Assembly: GCA_902493585.1 (NCBI GenBank)
Contig: CABUPZ010000003.1
Span: 20,477-84,476, forward strand
DNA from: an uncultured Fusicatenibacter sp.
Lineage (GTDB): Bacteria; Bacillota; Clostridia; Lachnospirales; Lachnospiraceae
DNA: 64,000 nt
Direction: 5' to 3'
Shown piece by piece: positions 15,633 through 24,655 of the stretch (position 1 is its first letter; each line of letters opens with the position of its first letter). Made by a program: the position numbers and the translations under genes. The notes below the pieces were generated by a model. It was given only the letters and a program-made list of their open reading frames with translations. It ran no database searches and was not told the origin of the DNA.

Positions 15633-17243
15633 ATGCGTATCACATTTTTGGGGGCAACACATGAAGTGACCGGGAGCTGCTATTATATCGAAGCAGCCGG
15701 AAAAAAGTTTCTGGTAGACTGCGGAATGGAGCAGGGGCCGAATCTGTATCAAAACAGTCCGCTGTCAGTCACGCCGTCTCAGTTGGATTTCGTATTGATC
15801 ACACACGCGCACATTGACCATTCCGGAAATCTTCCTATGATATATGCGCACGGTTTCCGGGGCGATGTATACATGACCGATGCGACCGTGGATCTGTGCA
15901 ATATTATGCTCCGCGACAGCGCGCATATCCAGATGTCCGAGGCAGAGTGGAAGAACCGCAGAAACCGCCGGGCGGGAAAAGAAGAATACGTTTCGCCCTA
16001 TACAATGGAAGATGCATTGGGCGTGATCCAGCGTCTGGTGGGATTTCCGTACGATCAGAGAGTGGAACTTGCCGACGGTATCAAGGTACGATTTGTGGAC
16101 GCGGGACATCTGCTGGGTTCCGCCAGCATCGAGCTTTGGCTTACCGAGGACGGAATAACGAAAAAACTGGTCTTCTCCGGAGATATCGGAAACGATAATC
16201 AGCCGCTGATCAACAATCCTCATTATATCAATGAAGCGGATTATGTGATCATGGAATCCACCTACGGGGACCGCAGCCACGGCGAACGTCCGGATTATGT
16301 GGCGGAGCTGGCGCGGATCATTCAGGAGACCTTCGATCAGGGCGGCAACGTCGTCATCCCGTCCTTCGCCGTGGGCAGGACGCAGGAGATGCTGTACTTC
16401 ATCCGAGAGATCAAGGAACGCAGGCTGGTGCAGGGATACGGAAATTTCCCCGTCTATGTGGACAGTCCGCTTGCGGTGGAAGCAACGAATATTTTCAAGG
16501 AACATGAAGCGGAATGCTACGACTCGGCGGCGGCCGAGCTGCTGGCGCAGGGGATCAACCCGATCCAGTTTCCGGGTCTGAAGCTTTCCATTACCTCGGA
16601 TGAATCCAAGGCGATCAATCTTCACGAAGATCCGAAGGTTATCATCTCCGCCAGCGGCATGTGTGACGCCGGACGTATCAAGCATCATCTGAAACATAAC
16701 CTGTGGAGAAAAGAGTGTACGATCCTGTTCGTCGGATATCAGGCGGCGGGAACCCTGGGACGCCATCTGCTTTCGGGAGCAGAGGACGCGAAGATTCTCG
16801 GTGAGGATGTTCATGTCAATGCAAAAATCTGTCAGCTTCCCGGTGTCAGCGGCCATGCGGACAACGAAGGTCTGATGCGCTGGGCGGGAAACTTTAAGGT
16901 AAGGCCGGAGCAGGTGTTTGTCACTCACGGTGAAGATAAGGTTACGGAACTTTTTGCCGCACGGCTGAGAAATGAATTGGGTTACCCGGCGGACGCGCCG
17001 TTTTCCGGCACCGTCTACGATCTGGCTCATGGAGTTTATATTGAACGTACCAGAGGAATCCCGTATGAGAAGAAGGTTACTTCCACTTCCATTCGTGGAA
17101 CCGGTAATCCTGTCTTTGACCGTCTGCTTGCGGCAGGCCAGAGGCTGCTGGCTGTGATCCAGAGAAATAAGGGCGGAGCCAATAAGGATCTGTCCAAGTT
17201 TGCGGATCAGATCAACAGTCTTTGTGATAAATGGGACAGATAG
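15633..17243 (+). CDS. MBL-fold beta-CASP RNase-like metallo-hydrolase
   Basis: 536 residues. The metallo-beta-lactamase motif HAHIDHSGNLP is near residues 56-66, the later metal His/Asp in DAGHLLGSASIE and FSGDIGNDNQP, and the beta-CASP region includes PSFAVGRTQEMLYF, SPLAVEATNIF and ISASGMCDAGRIKHHL. GVSGHADNEGL and VFVTHGEDK complete the set. These are the features of the CPSF73/YSH1-like family of ribonucleases, present in bacteria outside the RNase J group. About 70 extra residues follow the core. It is monocistronic; the strong hairpin at 17311-17396 ends the transcript. Confidence 0.9.
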   Translation: MRITFLGATHEVTGSCYYIEAAGKKFLVDCGMEQGPNLYQNSPLSVTPSQLDFVLITHAHIDHSGNLPMIYAHGFRGDVYMTDATVDLCNIMLRDSAHIQMSEAEWKNRRNRRAGKEEYVSPYTMEDALGVIQRLVGFPYDQRVELADGIKVRFVDAGHLLGSASIELWLTEDGITKKLVFSGDIGNDNQPLINNPHYINEADYVIMESTYGDRSHGERPDYVAELARIIQETFDQGGNVVIPSFAVGRTQEMLYFIREIKERRLVQGYGNFPVYVDSPLAVEATNIFKEHEAECYDSAAAELLAQGINPIQFPGLKLSITSDESKAINLHEDPKVIISASGMCDAGRIKHHLKHNLWRKECTILFVGYQAAGTLGRHLLSGAEDAKILGEDVHVNAKICQLPGVSGHADNEGLMRWAGNFKVRPEQVFVTHGEDKVTELFAARLRNELGYPADAPFSGTVYDLAHGVYIERTRGIPYEKKVTSTSIRGTGNPVFDRLLAAGQRLLAVIQRNKGGANKDLSKFADQINSLCDKWDR

Positions 17244-17310
17244 GCAGAAAGTGAAATAGAAAAATAAATTGCAAGATAATAACAGGATAAATAGCAGCAT
17301 AAAGAAGGAA

Positions 17311-17396
17311 AAAGAACGCTGTCATTTTCAAAAACAATCGTCTCCTTCCATTTCGAAAAAGGGGAAAGAGTATTTGAAGATGACAGCGTTCTTTTT
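17311..17396. terminator. Bidirectional terminator
   Basis: AAAGAACGCTGTCAT (from 17311) pairs with ATGACAGCGTTCTTT (ending about 17394) around a long loop, with T-run CTTTTT on the plus strand and its mirror on the minus strand. It separates the hydrolase gene and the convergent TSCPD gene. Confidence 0.8.
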
Positions 17397-17430
17397 ATGC
17401 ACAGAGGAAGAGAATGTATCCTATGAGTCT

Positions 17431-17673
17431 TTACTGCTTTGCAGCCTCCAGCGCTCTTGCCAGCTGATCCGGACATGAAGTTCCGCGTCCGTTGCAGTCT
17501 GTGCCTTTCAGACGTTTGATCACTTCGTCTGCATCCATGCCTTCCACCAGAGAAGCGATGCCCTTGGTGTTGCCGTTGCATCCGCCGACAAACTGTACGT
17601 TGTGCAGCTTATTGTCTTCGGTGATCTCGAATAAGATTTTGCGGGAACAGGTGCCTTTTGTTGTGTATTCCAT
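17431..17673 (-). CDS. TSCPD domain protein
   Basis: 80 residues. The sequence EYTTKGTCSRKILFEI ... VQFVGGCNGNTKGIASLVEGMDADEVIKRLKGTDCNGRGTSC gives the TSCPD-type small domain (TIGR03905-like). The domain also occurs at the end of some ribonucleotide reductases, where Cys residues bind metal; the stand-alone version has no assigned function. AAAGGAGG is eight bases before the ATG. Its minus-strand -10 candidate TATAAT is at 17725-17720. Confidence 0.85.
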   Translation of the reverse strand: MEYTTKGTCSRKILFEITEDNKLHNVQFVGGCNGNTKGIASLVEGMDADEVIKRLKGTDCNGRGTSCPDQLARALEAAKQ

Positions 17674-17794
17674 GTTTGTTTGCCTCCTTTGCGTACTTCA
17701 TCTAACATTTTTCTCCGGTATTATAACACGGAAAAGAAAAATATACCATAACTTCAAGAGATATGTTAAGATTATCCTGTGAAAAAAAGAGGTG

Positions 17795-17822
17795 GTAACT
17801 GTTCAGCTGGTTGAATGGTTAT
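17795..17822. repeat. Dispersed 28-base palindrome, copy 4
   Basis: Core GTTCAGCTGGTTGAAT (17801-17816), flanked by GTAACT and GGTTAT. It lies between the divergent TSCPD and mtnN genes, in an in-frame extension of mtnN that is therefore unlikely to be coding. Confidence 0.7.
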
Positions 17823-17953
17823 ATGTTTTGACTGCGGTTTTTGACTGTAGTGTTCAGAAACCGCGGGAACCGCAGCAGAAAGAGAAGAACATTGATACAG
17901 TGACTGCGCGCAGTCTGACAGTGACATGCGGCAGAGAAAGGAAGAGAAAAGAC

Positions 17954-18652
17954 ATGAACAGAATAGGAATTATCGGGGCAATGGAGATTGAGGTTGCCAG
18001 ATTAAAGGAAATGATGACAGACGTTACCGTGACAAAGAAAGCATCCATGGAATTCAACCAGGGACTGCTCAACGGAAAACCGGTGGTCGTGGTACAGTGC
18101 GGCATCGGCAAGGTGAATGCGGGAATCTGTACACAGATCCTGGTGGATGATTTTCAGGTGGATGCGGTGATCAACACAGGCGTTGCCGGTTCCCTGAGAA
18201 ATGAAATCAACATCGGGGATATCGTGGTTTCCACAGATGCGGTTCACCATGATATGGATGTCCGCGCGCTGGGCTACAAGAAGGGACAGATCCCGCAGAT
18301 TGACGTATTCGCCTTCCCTGCGGACGAGACGATGCAGAAAGTCGCGGCGGAAGCATGCCGGGAAGTCAATCCGGATATCCAGGTATTTTCCGGACGTGTG
18401 CTCAGCGGGGATCAGTTTATCTCTGATCATGGTGTAAAGAACGTGCTTGTGAGCGAACTGGACGGATTCTGTACAGAGATGGAAGGGGCTGCCATCGCTC
18501 AGGCGGCTTATCTGAATCACATCCCCTGTGTGATCCTGCGTGCGATCTCCGACAAGGCGGATGACAGCGCGACGATGGATTATCCGGAATTCGAGAAAAA
18601 AGCGGCACAGCATTGTGTCAATCTGACACAGGAAATGGTGAAACGTCTGTAA
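17954..18652 (+). CDS. mtnN: 5'-methylthioadenosine/S-adenosylhomocysteine nucleosidase
   Basis: 232 residues, standard length. The N-terminal RIGIIGAMEIEVARLKEMM has the catalytic Glu of the GAMEEE-type motif; GIGKVNAGI, VINTGVAGSL and VSTDAVHHDMD follow; EMEGAAIAQAAY and RAISDKADDSA carry the substrate Met-Glu and catalytic Asp. The enzyme hydrolyses MTA and SAH to adenine and the thioribose, feeding methyl recycling and releasing the AI-2 precursor pathway. ATG 17954 follows AGGAAGAG; the frame continues upstream but crosses a repeat element. Confidence 0.94.
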   Translation: MNRIGIIGAMEIEVARLKEMMTDVTVTKKASMEFNQGLLNGKPVVVVQCGIGKVNAGICTQILVDDFQVDAVINTGVAGSLRNEINIGDIVVSTDAVHHDMDVRALGYKKGQIPQIDVFAFPADETMQKVAAEACREVNPDIQVFSGRVLSGDQFISDHGVKNVLVSELDGFCTEMEGAAIAQAAYLNHIPCVILRAISDKADDSATMDYPEFEKKAAQHCVNLTQEMVKRL

Positions 18653-18788
18653 AGCCGCCGGTTTGCAGGAAGAACGGGTTCTTTTTCAGAGAATTTGACG
18701 AACGATTTTTATTTTCAAATCCATATTTGCAGGCTTATAATGTTCCCATGCCGGGCCGGGCAAAAAATAAAAAATAGGGGGCAAAACA

Positions 18789-19508
18789 ATGCTGCAGACA
18801 TGCATGAATCAGAATCTGTTCTTGTACGCAATGATAGCAGCAGGCATCGCAGGAGTATGGTGTCTGTTCTGGAGCAACCATTTTTACAGTAAGGCGATCA
18901 AAGACCTGAAACGGCTGGACAAGCCCAAACTGAAATGGACCAGCCAGCTTCTGCGGACGGTCAGGGAACGGAAGGAGCCGATTGCCAATATGGGCGCGTT
19001 TCTGCGAAGCCAGATGGCAGGAGGACGGAGCGCCGGCGTCGGGGTGCAGGCCCTGAAAGCGGGGAGTCAGAATGCGGCGGCGGTCACTTTTGCGATCCTG
19101 GCGTTCAGTATTCTTGTGATGTATCTCTATGAGTATGAGACGTATCTCTGGGTTCAGTATGCAGTGGCAGGAGGCGTGATCATCTGCGGGCTTCTGCTTT
19201 TACGGATAAATTTTGATTTCTCCGGGAAAGAGGAAATCCTTCTGGACGGATGGACCGATTACCTGGAAAATCAGATGCAGCTCGGTGTACAGCCTGTTGA
19301 GGTACCTGCAGCGGCTGAGGAGAACAGGAAAAAGAAAACGGCGGCTCAGCGAAGGGAGGCTGCCCGGGAGATGAAAGAGGAAGAGCAGATCAGCCAGGTG
19401 CGGGAGGGTATCCGTCAGACCGCCGCGGCTGACAGCCGTTTCTCCGGAATGCTCACGCCGGAGGAAGAGAAGCTGATGCGGGAGATTATCCGGGAGTATA
19501 TGAAATAA
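18789..19508 (+). CDS. Membrane protein of unknown function
   Basis: 239 residues. One N-terminal membrane helix (about 10-28), a basic cytoplasmic loop, then two helices (about 96-113 and 120-140), and a long charged C-terminal tail with likely coiled coil (ENRKKKTAAQRREAAREM...) ending in LTPEEEKLMREIIREYMK. I recognise no family. TAGGGGG lies eight bases before the ATG. A TATAAT at 18736-18741 with a poor -35 (TTTCAA) may be its promoter. It stands alone between mtnN and pgi. Confidence 0.7.
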   Translation: MLQTCMNQNLFLYAMIAAGIAGVWCLFWSNHFYSKAIKDLKRLDKPKLKWTSQLLRTVRERKEPIANMGAFLRSQMAGGRSAGVGVQALKAGSQNAAAVTFAILAFSILVMYLYEYETYLWVQYAVAGGVIICGLLLLRINFDFSGKEEILLDGWTDYLENQMQLGVQPVEVPAAAEENRKKKTAAQRREAAREMKEEEQISQVREGIRQTAAADSRFSGMLTPEEEKLMREIIREYMK

Positions 19509-19633
19509 AACATCCGGAATCTTTCAGAGTTTGGAGTATCAGGAATTTTATGGTTCTGAGACTTGATAAAAAAGAGTGAATTTGCTACACTTATTCATAT
19601 AGATTTGTCATTGTTCACAGCTGTTCCGTTCCT

Positions 19634-19663
19634 TTGAAGAATGTTGAACAGTTAAAATATAAT
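19634..19663 (+). promoter_or_regulatory. Possible pgi promoter
   Basis: TTGAAG (19634-19639), 18-base spacer, TATAAT (19658-19663). The start of transcription would be very near the AAAGGAG ribosome site. The half palindrome GTTCACAGCTGTTCC (19613-19627) lies just upstream. Confidence 0.45.
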
Positions 19664-19684
19664 CATGCAAAGGAGTAAAGTGTT

Positions 19685-21034
19685 ATGGGAGCAAAAGTAA
19701 CATTCGATTATTCAAAAGAGGCAGGATTTATCCGTGAAAATGAAATGGCGTCTTTCGAGCAGATTGCCAATTCCGCAAAAGAAGTCCTGGTATCCAGAAG
19801 CGGACAGGGCAACGATTTCCTCGGATGGATCGATCTGCCGGTGGATTATGATAAAGAGGAGTTCGCACGCATCAAAGAAGCAGCAAAACAGATCCAGAGC
19901 GATTCGGAAGTTCTGCTGGTGATCGGTATCGGCGGTTCTTATCTGGGCGCGCGTGCGGCCATCGAATTTCTCCGCCATGGCTTCTACAATAACATTACCA
20001 AGGGGCAGAGAAAAACTCCGGAGATTTATTTCGTTGGAAACAGCATTTCCAGCAGCTATATCCAGGGACTGATCGATGTGATCGGAGACCGTGATTTCTC
20101 CATCAATATGATCTCCAAATCCGGAACCACCACAGAGCCGGCAATCGCGTTCCGTGTATTCAAAGAGATCCTGGAGAAGAAATATGGCAAGGAAGGCGCG
20201 GCGAAACGTATCTACGCTACCACAGACAAGGCAAAGGGAGCCCTGAAGCATGTAGCGGATGAAGAGGGATACGCCACGTTCGTGGTGCCGGATGATGTGG
20301 GAGGACGTTTCTCTGTTCTGACAGCAGTAGGCCTTCTGCCGATCGCGGTATCCGGCGCGGATATCGACCAGCTGATGGCAGGCGCTGCTTCCGGAAGAGA
20401 GCTTGCTCTGAATACTCCGTTTGCAGAAAACGATGCGATGAAATATGCGGCAGTCCGCAATATCCTGCACCGCAAAGGCAAAGCGGTGGAAATCCTGTGC
20501 AACTATGAGCCGAGTCTCCACTATGTATCTGAGTGGTGGAAACAGCTGTTCGGCGAGAGTGAAGGCAAGGATCAGAAAGGAATCTTCCCGGCTTCCGTAG
20601 ACCTGACCACAGATCTTCATTCCATGGGACAGTTTATTCAGGATGGTTCCAGAATTATGTTTGAAACCGTTATGAATGTGGAGAAATCCCGTGTGGAACT
20701 GACCATCGGCGAGGAACCGGTGGATCTGGATGGTCTGAACTATCTGGCAGGAAAGACCATTGATTTCGTAAATAAGAGCGCAATGAACGGAACCATCCTG
20801 GCGCACACTGATGGAAATGTGCCGAACCTGATGGTAAATATTCCGGAACAGAATGAGTTCTATCTTGGACAGCTGTTCTACTTCTTTGAGTTTGCATGCG
20901 GCGTCAGCGGTTATGTATCCGGAGTCAATCCGTTCAACCAGCCGGGCGTTGAGAGTTATAAGAAGAATATGTTCGCTCTGCTTGGAAAACCAGGCTATGA
21001 GGAAGAGCGCGAAAAATTGATGAAGAGACTGTAA
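19685..21034 (+). CDS. pgi: Glucose-6-phosphate isomerase
   Basis: 449 residues, typical of Firmicutes Pgi. Recognisable segments are [17 protein letters not shown] (sugar-phosphate loop), [16 protein letters not shown] (phosphate-binding SIS motif), [16 protein letters not shown] (PGI signature 1), and [18 protein letters not shown] (signature 2 with the catalytic Lys). It interconverts glucose-6-phosphate and fructose-6-phosphate in the cytosol. AAAGGAG precedes the ATG. A single-gene unit. Confidence 0.96.
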   Translation: MGAKVTFDYSKEAGFIRENEMASFEQIANSAKEVLVSRSGQGNDFLGWIDLPVDYDKEEFARIKEAAKQIQSDSEVLLVIGIGGSYLGARAAIEFLRHGFYNNITKGQRKTPEIYFVGNSISSSYIQGLIDVIGDRDFSINMISKSGTTTEPAIAFRVFKEILEKKYGKEGAAKRIYATTDKAKGALKHVADEEGYATFVVPDDVGGRFSVLTAVGLLPIAVSGADIDQLMAGAASGRELALNTPFAENDAMKYAAVRNILHRKGKAVEILCNYEPSLHYVSEWWKQLFGESEGKDQKGIFPASVDLTTDLHSMGQFIQDGSRIMFETVMNVEKSRVELTIGEEPVDLDGLNYLAGKTIDFVNKSAMNGTILAHTDGNVPNLMVNIPEQNEFYLGQLFYFFEFACGVSGYVSGVNPFNQPGVESYKKNMFALLGKPGYEEEREKLMKRL

Positions 21035-21497
21035 TTCCGGAATCCTTCCCGGTATTTCTGAATATTACAAAAAGAAATTCAGATACACGAAAAGAGACAT
21101 CCTCGGAAACAGGCATGTGCAGAGCGGGCAGGAGAAGCAGGAAAGGATTCTTCCCACAAACTGTGACGTGTATTTCGCAGAAAGCGATTTTCAAACATGC
21201 TCCAGTGAGAAAGGGGAAGACCACAATACGGGAACGATGGAACGCTGTCTCCTGCCTGGAGAGCACATGGACACATAGAACTGAATAAGATTATGGAAGG
21301 GGCTGTCGGTTAATACCGATTTTTGCTCCCCCCTGATATGTAAGGAAGAGACCATCCTACAGAATTCGTGCTTTTTATGATTCGAATTCTTTACGGGATA
21401 GTCTCTTCTTTTTTCTTCTTATTTCTCGATCTTATGATGTAAAAGTGATGGTATTTCTAAACGCTATTCTTTGGCGCTGGTTGTTCTGAAAAGGCAA
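21035..21497. other. Gap after pgi
   Basis: No supported gene. A small hairpin TCGGT-TAAT-ACCGA with TTTTT follows at about 21305-21325 and a stronger terminator at 21343-21414. The stretch 21080-21290 shows open frames on both strands without ribosome sites; I see nothing recognisable in them. Confidence 0.5.
21343..21414 (+). terminator. Rho-independent terminator
   Basis: GGAAGAGACCATCC ... GAATTCG pairs with CGAATTC ... GGGATAGTCTCTTC, followed by CTTTTTTC. Imperfect long stem with a T-run; probably ends read-through from pgi. Confidence 0.75.
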
Positions 21498-21526
21498 TTG
21501 AAAAAGAGTACTGGATATAGTATAAT
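21498..21526 (+). promoter_or_regulatory. Promoter of the yesM-yesN pair
   Basis: TTGAAA (21498-21503), 17-base spacer, TATAAT (21521-21526). It leaves a leader of about 120 bases before the kinase gene. Confidence 0.8.
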
Positions 21527-21652
21527 CAAGCCACAGATATATACAAAGCAGGTGAAATCATTCTGGAAAAGTATAGAATTGACAACTGATTATATTGGTA
21601 CAATAGAAAGGAAATTTTATAATTATTTGTGACAGAGAGATGAGGCATTCGC

Positions 21653-23350
21653 ATGAGAAAAGTGGCAAAAGTACGTTCGTTGAAACAGATTTTTTTAGGG
21701 ATCTTTATTTTAAGTGTGTCTTTATGCCTTGTTTTAATTGTATTTGTCACAAATTTTTCTATCCGCCTAATGTATGAATCGCGGGCAAAAACTTCTCTTA
21801 CAGCAACTCTGCGAGACATCAGCTCTAGTTTGGATTCTCGGTATAATGCACTGTTGCAAATTTCACAAAATACGATTTCTACTGGAGTGATTGGAAGAAA
21901 GTATGATGATTATCTAACTTCAGAAACCCAATATGACAAGATAACTGAATACAGAGATTTTTATGAAAGCCTGAATATTGCGATTTGGGGGGAAAGTGAT
22001 ATTCTTCTTGCTGCATATTTTCAACCGGGTCAGATAGAGAGTCTGGCAGATAAGGTTATATTTTCTACATTCAGCGTTTCAGAGAACTTTGATCCGGAAA
22101 CACTGGAACAGCTGCTTGATACGGGAGAAATTGTATTTCAGCCAATTCATTTTACATACAATAATGTCCTTGACAAAGAAGTGGTGTCGCTCATGCGCCC
22201 CACAGAATTCAGCAACGGGCAGAAGGCCATTGTTTATTTGGAAGCGCGTTCCAACGAAATCGCATCTCTGGAGAACAGAACGGAATTGGAGCAAACCTCT
22301 TATGTATTTCTGCAGCTGGATCAGAATTTTCGTGTCAGATATAGTGATTCGGAGGAGTTTGACATTGGCAGTCGGATTACGCTGGATTCGGAGGGAATGG
22401 TTCGAGCGGCAGATTATATTGGAACGGTAGTTGAGAGTAAATATGGGTTTTACAATGTCCTTCTGATGCCGCTGAATGATTATCGTTATGAGACAAATCA
22501 ATGGATGTTTGGAATTATTCTCGTCATTTTTGTATCTTTTGCGATTTTGGCAATTGTCTCTATTTCTCAGATATGGCTGATTTCTCATCCGTTGAAAGTT
22601 CTGGAGAGGGAAATGGGAAGTTTGGGAAATGGGGATTTCACCCCGTCTGCTTATAAATTAAATCTGAAGGAATTTAATCGTCTGTTTGACGCATTTAATA
22701 CAATGAAACTCCAGATTCATTCTTTACTGAAGGAAAGACAGAGACAGGAAAAGGAGAAAGCGAAGCTGGAACTTGATAAGTTGATGTACCAGATTAATCC
22801 GCATTTTCTGATGAATGCGCTGAATTCTGTACATTGGATGGCGATTTCCGGTGGGCAGAAGGAAATTGATTTGTATGTGCAGCGTCTCGGCTATATTTTA
22901 ACGTATTCTCTTGGAAAAGCGGAGACCAGAACTACGCTGCGTACGGAACTGAAGTATTTGGAGAATTATCTCAAATTGCAGCAGAGTACCTATGATTTCC
23001 AGTGTATCTGGGAAGTAGAAGAGGGATCATACTTGGATCAGATCTGCGCGCGCTTTATTTTGCAGCCGATTGCGGAGAATGCGGTATGCCATAATATGAA
23101 TGAATTTGGACATTTGTGGGTTCGGGTTTTTCCGGAAGAAAGGTCTGTCAGGATTATAATCCGTGACGATGGCAAAGGATTTGTATCTGCTGTGACAGGA
23201 GAAGAAGCAGAGCAAAAAAGCCAAGGAATTGGCCTTCGTTATGTAAAAATGTCTCTGGATTCTTTTTATGGCAATCGGGCAATTTTGAACATAGACAGTA
23301 AAACAGGGGAGGGAACAGAGGTTCAGATTGTGCTTCCCAAGGAGATGTGA
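21653..23350 (+). CDS. YesM-type sensor histidine kinase (HisKA_7 family)
   Basis: 565 residues. Membrane helix 1 at about 12-38, an extracytoplasmic sensor domain to about residue 282, helix 2 at about 283-306, then a HAMP region (SHPLKVLEREMGSLGNGDF). The kinase core has the HisKA_7 motif YQINPHFLMNALNSVHW with His384 and a HATPase with PIAENAV and RDDGKGF. This class pairs with AraC-type regulators that control sugar uptake genes; the regulator follows two bases after the stop. The sensor probably detects a glycan imported by the genes downstream. Confidence 0.92.
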   Translation: MRKVAKVRSLKQIFLGIFILSVSLCLVLIVFVTNFSIRLMYESRAKTSLTATLRDISSSLDSRYNALLQISQNTISTGVIGRKYDDYLTSETQYDKITEYRDFYESLNIAIWGESDILLAAYFQPGQIESLADKVIFSTFSVSENFDPETLEQLLDTGEIVFQPIHFTYNNVLDKEVVSLMRPTEFSNGQKAIVYLEARSNEIASLENRTELEQTSYVFLQLDQNFRVRYSDSEEFDIGSRITLDSEGMVRAADYIGTVVESKYGFYNVLLMPLNDYRYETNQWMFGIILVIFVSFAILAIVSISQIWLISHPLKVLEREMGSLGNGDFTPSAYKLNLKEFNRLFDAFNTMKLQIHSLLKERQRQEKEKAKLELDKLMYQINPHFLMNALNSVHWMAISGGQKEIDLYVQRLGYILTYSLGKAETRTTLRTELKYLENYLKLQQSTYDFQCIWEVEEGSYLDQICARFILQPIAENAVCHNMNEFGHLWVRVFPEERSVRIIIRDDGKGFVSAVTGEEAEQKSQGIGLRYVKMSLDSFYGNRAILNIDSKTGEGTEVQIVLPKEM

Positions 23351-23351
23351 C

Positions 23352-24422
23352 ATGTATCGTATACTGATAGTAGATGATGATAAGCTGGCAAGAAAGGGAC
23401 TGATTTCGATTGTTCCCTGGGAAAAATGTGGTTTTACCGTAGTAGGAGATGTGGCGAACGGAGCGCTGGCACTGGAATTTGTGGATCAGAATCCTGTGGA
23501 TTTGGCTGTGGTGGATCTTACGATGCCGGTATTGTCGGGTCTGGATTTTATTCGGGAGTGCAGGGCGAGAAATTTGAAGATGGAGTTTATTGTACTGAGT
23601 GCGCACGAAAGTTTCGACTATGTCCAGAAGGCACTGCGGCTTGGAGTTTTGGATTATATTTCAAAGCTTCAGATGGAGCAGGAGGACTGCGTGGAAATTT
23701 TTCGGCGTGCAGCAGGGTATTTGGATCGAGTCAGACAGGAGGAGCAAGAGTCTGTGCGGAAACGGAAAGATAGAGAAGAAATATCTCAAGCTTCCACAGA
23801 AACTTTTAAGATTGACGAAATTTGCGAACAGGTCGACAGGTTCTCTTGGGTTTATAACAGAGAAGCACTGGAAGAGTTGATTGAAAGGGGAAAAAAGGAG
23901 GCGATAGATTCTTCTGCCAGATACCGTATCATGTTTCGGATGTTACATGTGGTACGACAGGTGTTTCTTGTTTCACTTTCTGAGAGGGATTATGCGTATT
24001 CTTCTCGGGATATGGAGTGGATGAGGGAGATTAGAGAAACGCTTTTGAAAGAAGTATTGAAGCAGGGAGAGAGTGCCACGCTGGAAGGGGCAGTACTGAA
24101 AGCGGTGATTTATATTTTGAGAAATCTGGATTCCCCAGAGCTGAAAGCGGAATCTGCAGCAGATGTTATCGGTATGTCCAGAAGCTATTTTTCGGTTAGT
24201 TTTAAAAAATATACCGGGTATTCGGTGAACAGCTTTATTCGTAAGGAGAGGGTGGAACTGGCAAAAAGAATTGTACAGGAGAATCCCAAGATATCTGTTG
24301 GAGACGCGGCCTGTTTGGCTGGATATCATGATGAAAAATATTTTGCGAAAGTTTTTCAGCAAAGAGAAGGAATCAGTTTTTCGGAATATAAAAAGAAAGT
24401 AGTACATAGCACTTCTAAATAA
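23352..24422 (+). CDS. YesN-type response regulator with AraC DNA-binding domain
   Basis: 356 residues. The receiver domain has IVDDDKLARKGL, phospho-acceptor Asp in LAVVDLTMPVLSG and VLSAHESFDYVQKAL with LDYISKLQ (Lys switch). A helical linker follows, then an AraC-type HTH (about 265-350) with SAADVIGMSRSYFSVSFKKYTG and VGDAACLAGYHDEKYFAKVFQQREGISFSEYK. AAGGAG is seven bases before ATG 23352. It is co-transcribed with the kinase and ended by a strong hairpin; its targets are probably the sugar importer and GH31 genes. Confidence 0.92.
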   Translation: MYRILIVDDDKLARKGLISIVPWEKCGFTVVGDVANGALALEFVDQNPVDLAVVDLTMPVLSGLDFIRECRARNLKMEFIVLSAHESFDYVQKALRLGVLDYISKLQMEQEDCVEIFRRAAGYLDRVRQEEQESVRKRKDREEISQASTETFKIDEICEQVDRFSWVYNREALEELIERGKKEAIDSSARYRIMFRMLHVVRQVFLVSLSERDYAYSSRDMEWMREIRETLLKEVLKQGESATLEGAVLKAVIYILRNLDSPELKAESAADVIGMSRSYFSVSFKKYTGYSVNSFIRKERVELAKRIVQENPKISVGDAACLAGYHDEKYFAKVFQQREGISFSEYKKKVVHSTSK

Positions 24423-24433
24423 TATGGTAAATC

Positions 24434-24486
24434 AAAAACTGTAGACATTTGTTTTTTGTGTATAAAACAAATGTCTACAGTTTTTT
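24434..24486. terminator. Strong terminator after yesN
   Basis: AAAAACTGTAGACATTTGTT pairs perfectly with AACAAATGTCTACAGTTTTT around a short loop, with T- and A-runs on both sides. Confidence 0.92.
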
Positions 24487-24586
24487 AAGTGTTTGCAAAT
24501 GTTCTATAAATTTATAACATCAGACGGTGTAATTTCGTCAAAATATATAATACTATATAAATAACAGAAATGGAATTTGAATTGCA

Positions 24587-24614
24587 GCAACCGTTCAGCC
24601 GGCTGAATTGTTAC
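24587..24614. repeat. Dispersed 28-base palindrome, copy 5
   Basis: Core GTTCAGCCGGCTGAAT (24593-24608), flanked by GCAACC and TGTTAC. It lies in the leader of the sugar-binding lipoprotein gene, after an upstream TATAAT (24546-24551) that lacks a clear -35. Confidence 0.75.
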
Positions 24615-24655
24615 AGTTTGCAAGTTCAAAATATAGAAAATTAAGGAGGAAAAAT

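Noticed and set aside
15765..17300. Long minus-strand frame opposite the beta-CASP hydrolase
   Set aside because: Shadow frame; the plus strand carries all metal-binding motifs.
17792..17953. In-frame N-terminal extension of the MTA/SAH nucleosidase
   Set aside because: It crosses palindrome copy 4, lacks a ribosome site and is not part of the enzyme family; the protein starts at 17954.
21579..21604. Second promoter TTGACA/TACAAT before yesM
   Set aside because: Spacer is only 14 bases; the upstream TTGAAA-17-TATAAT is far better.
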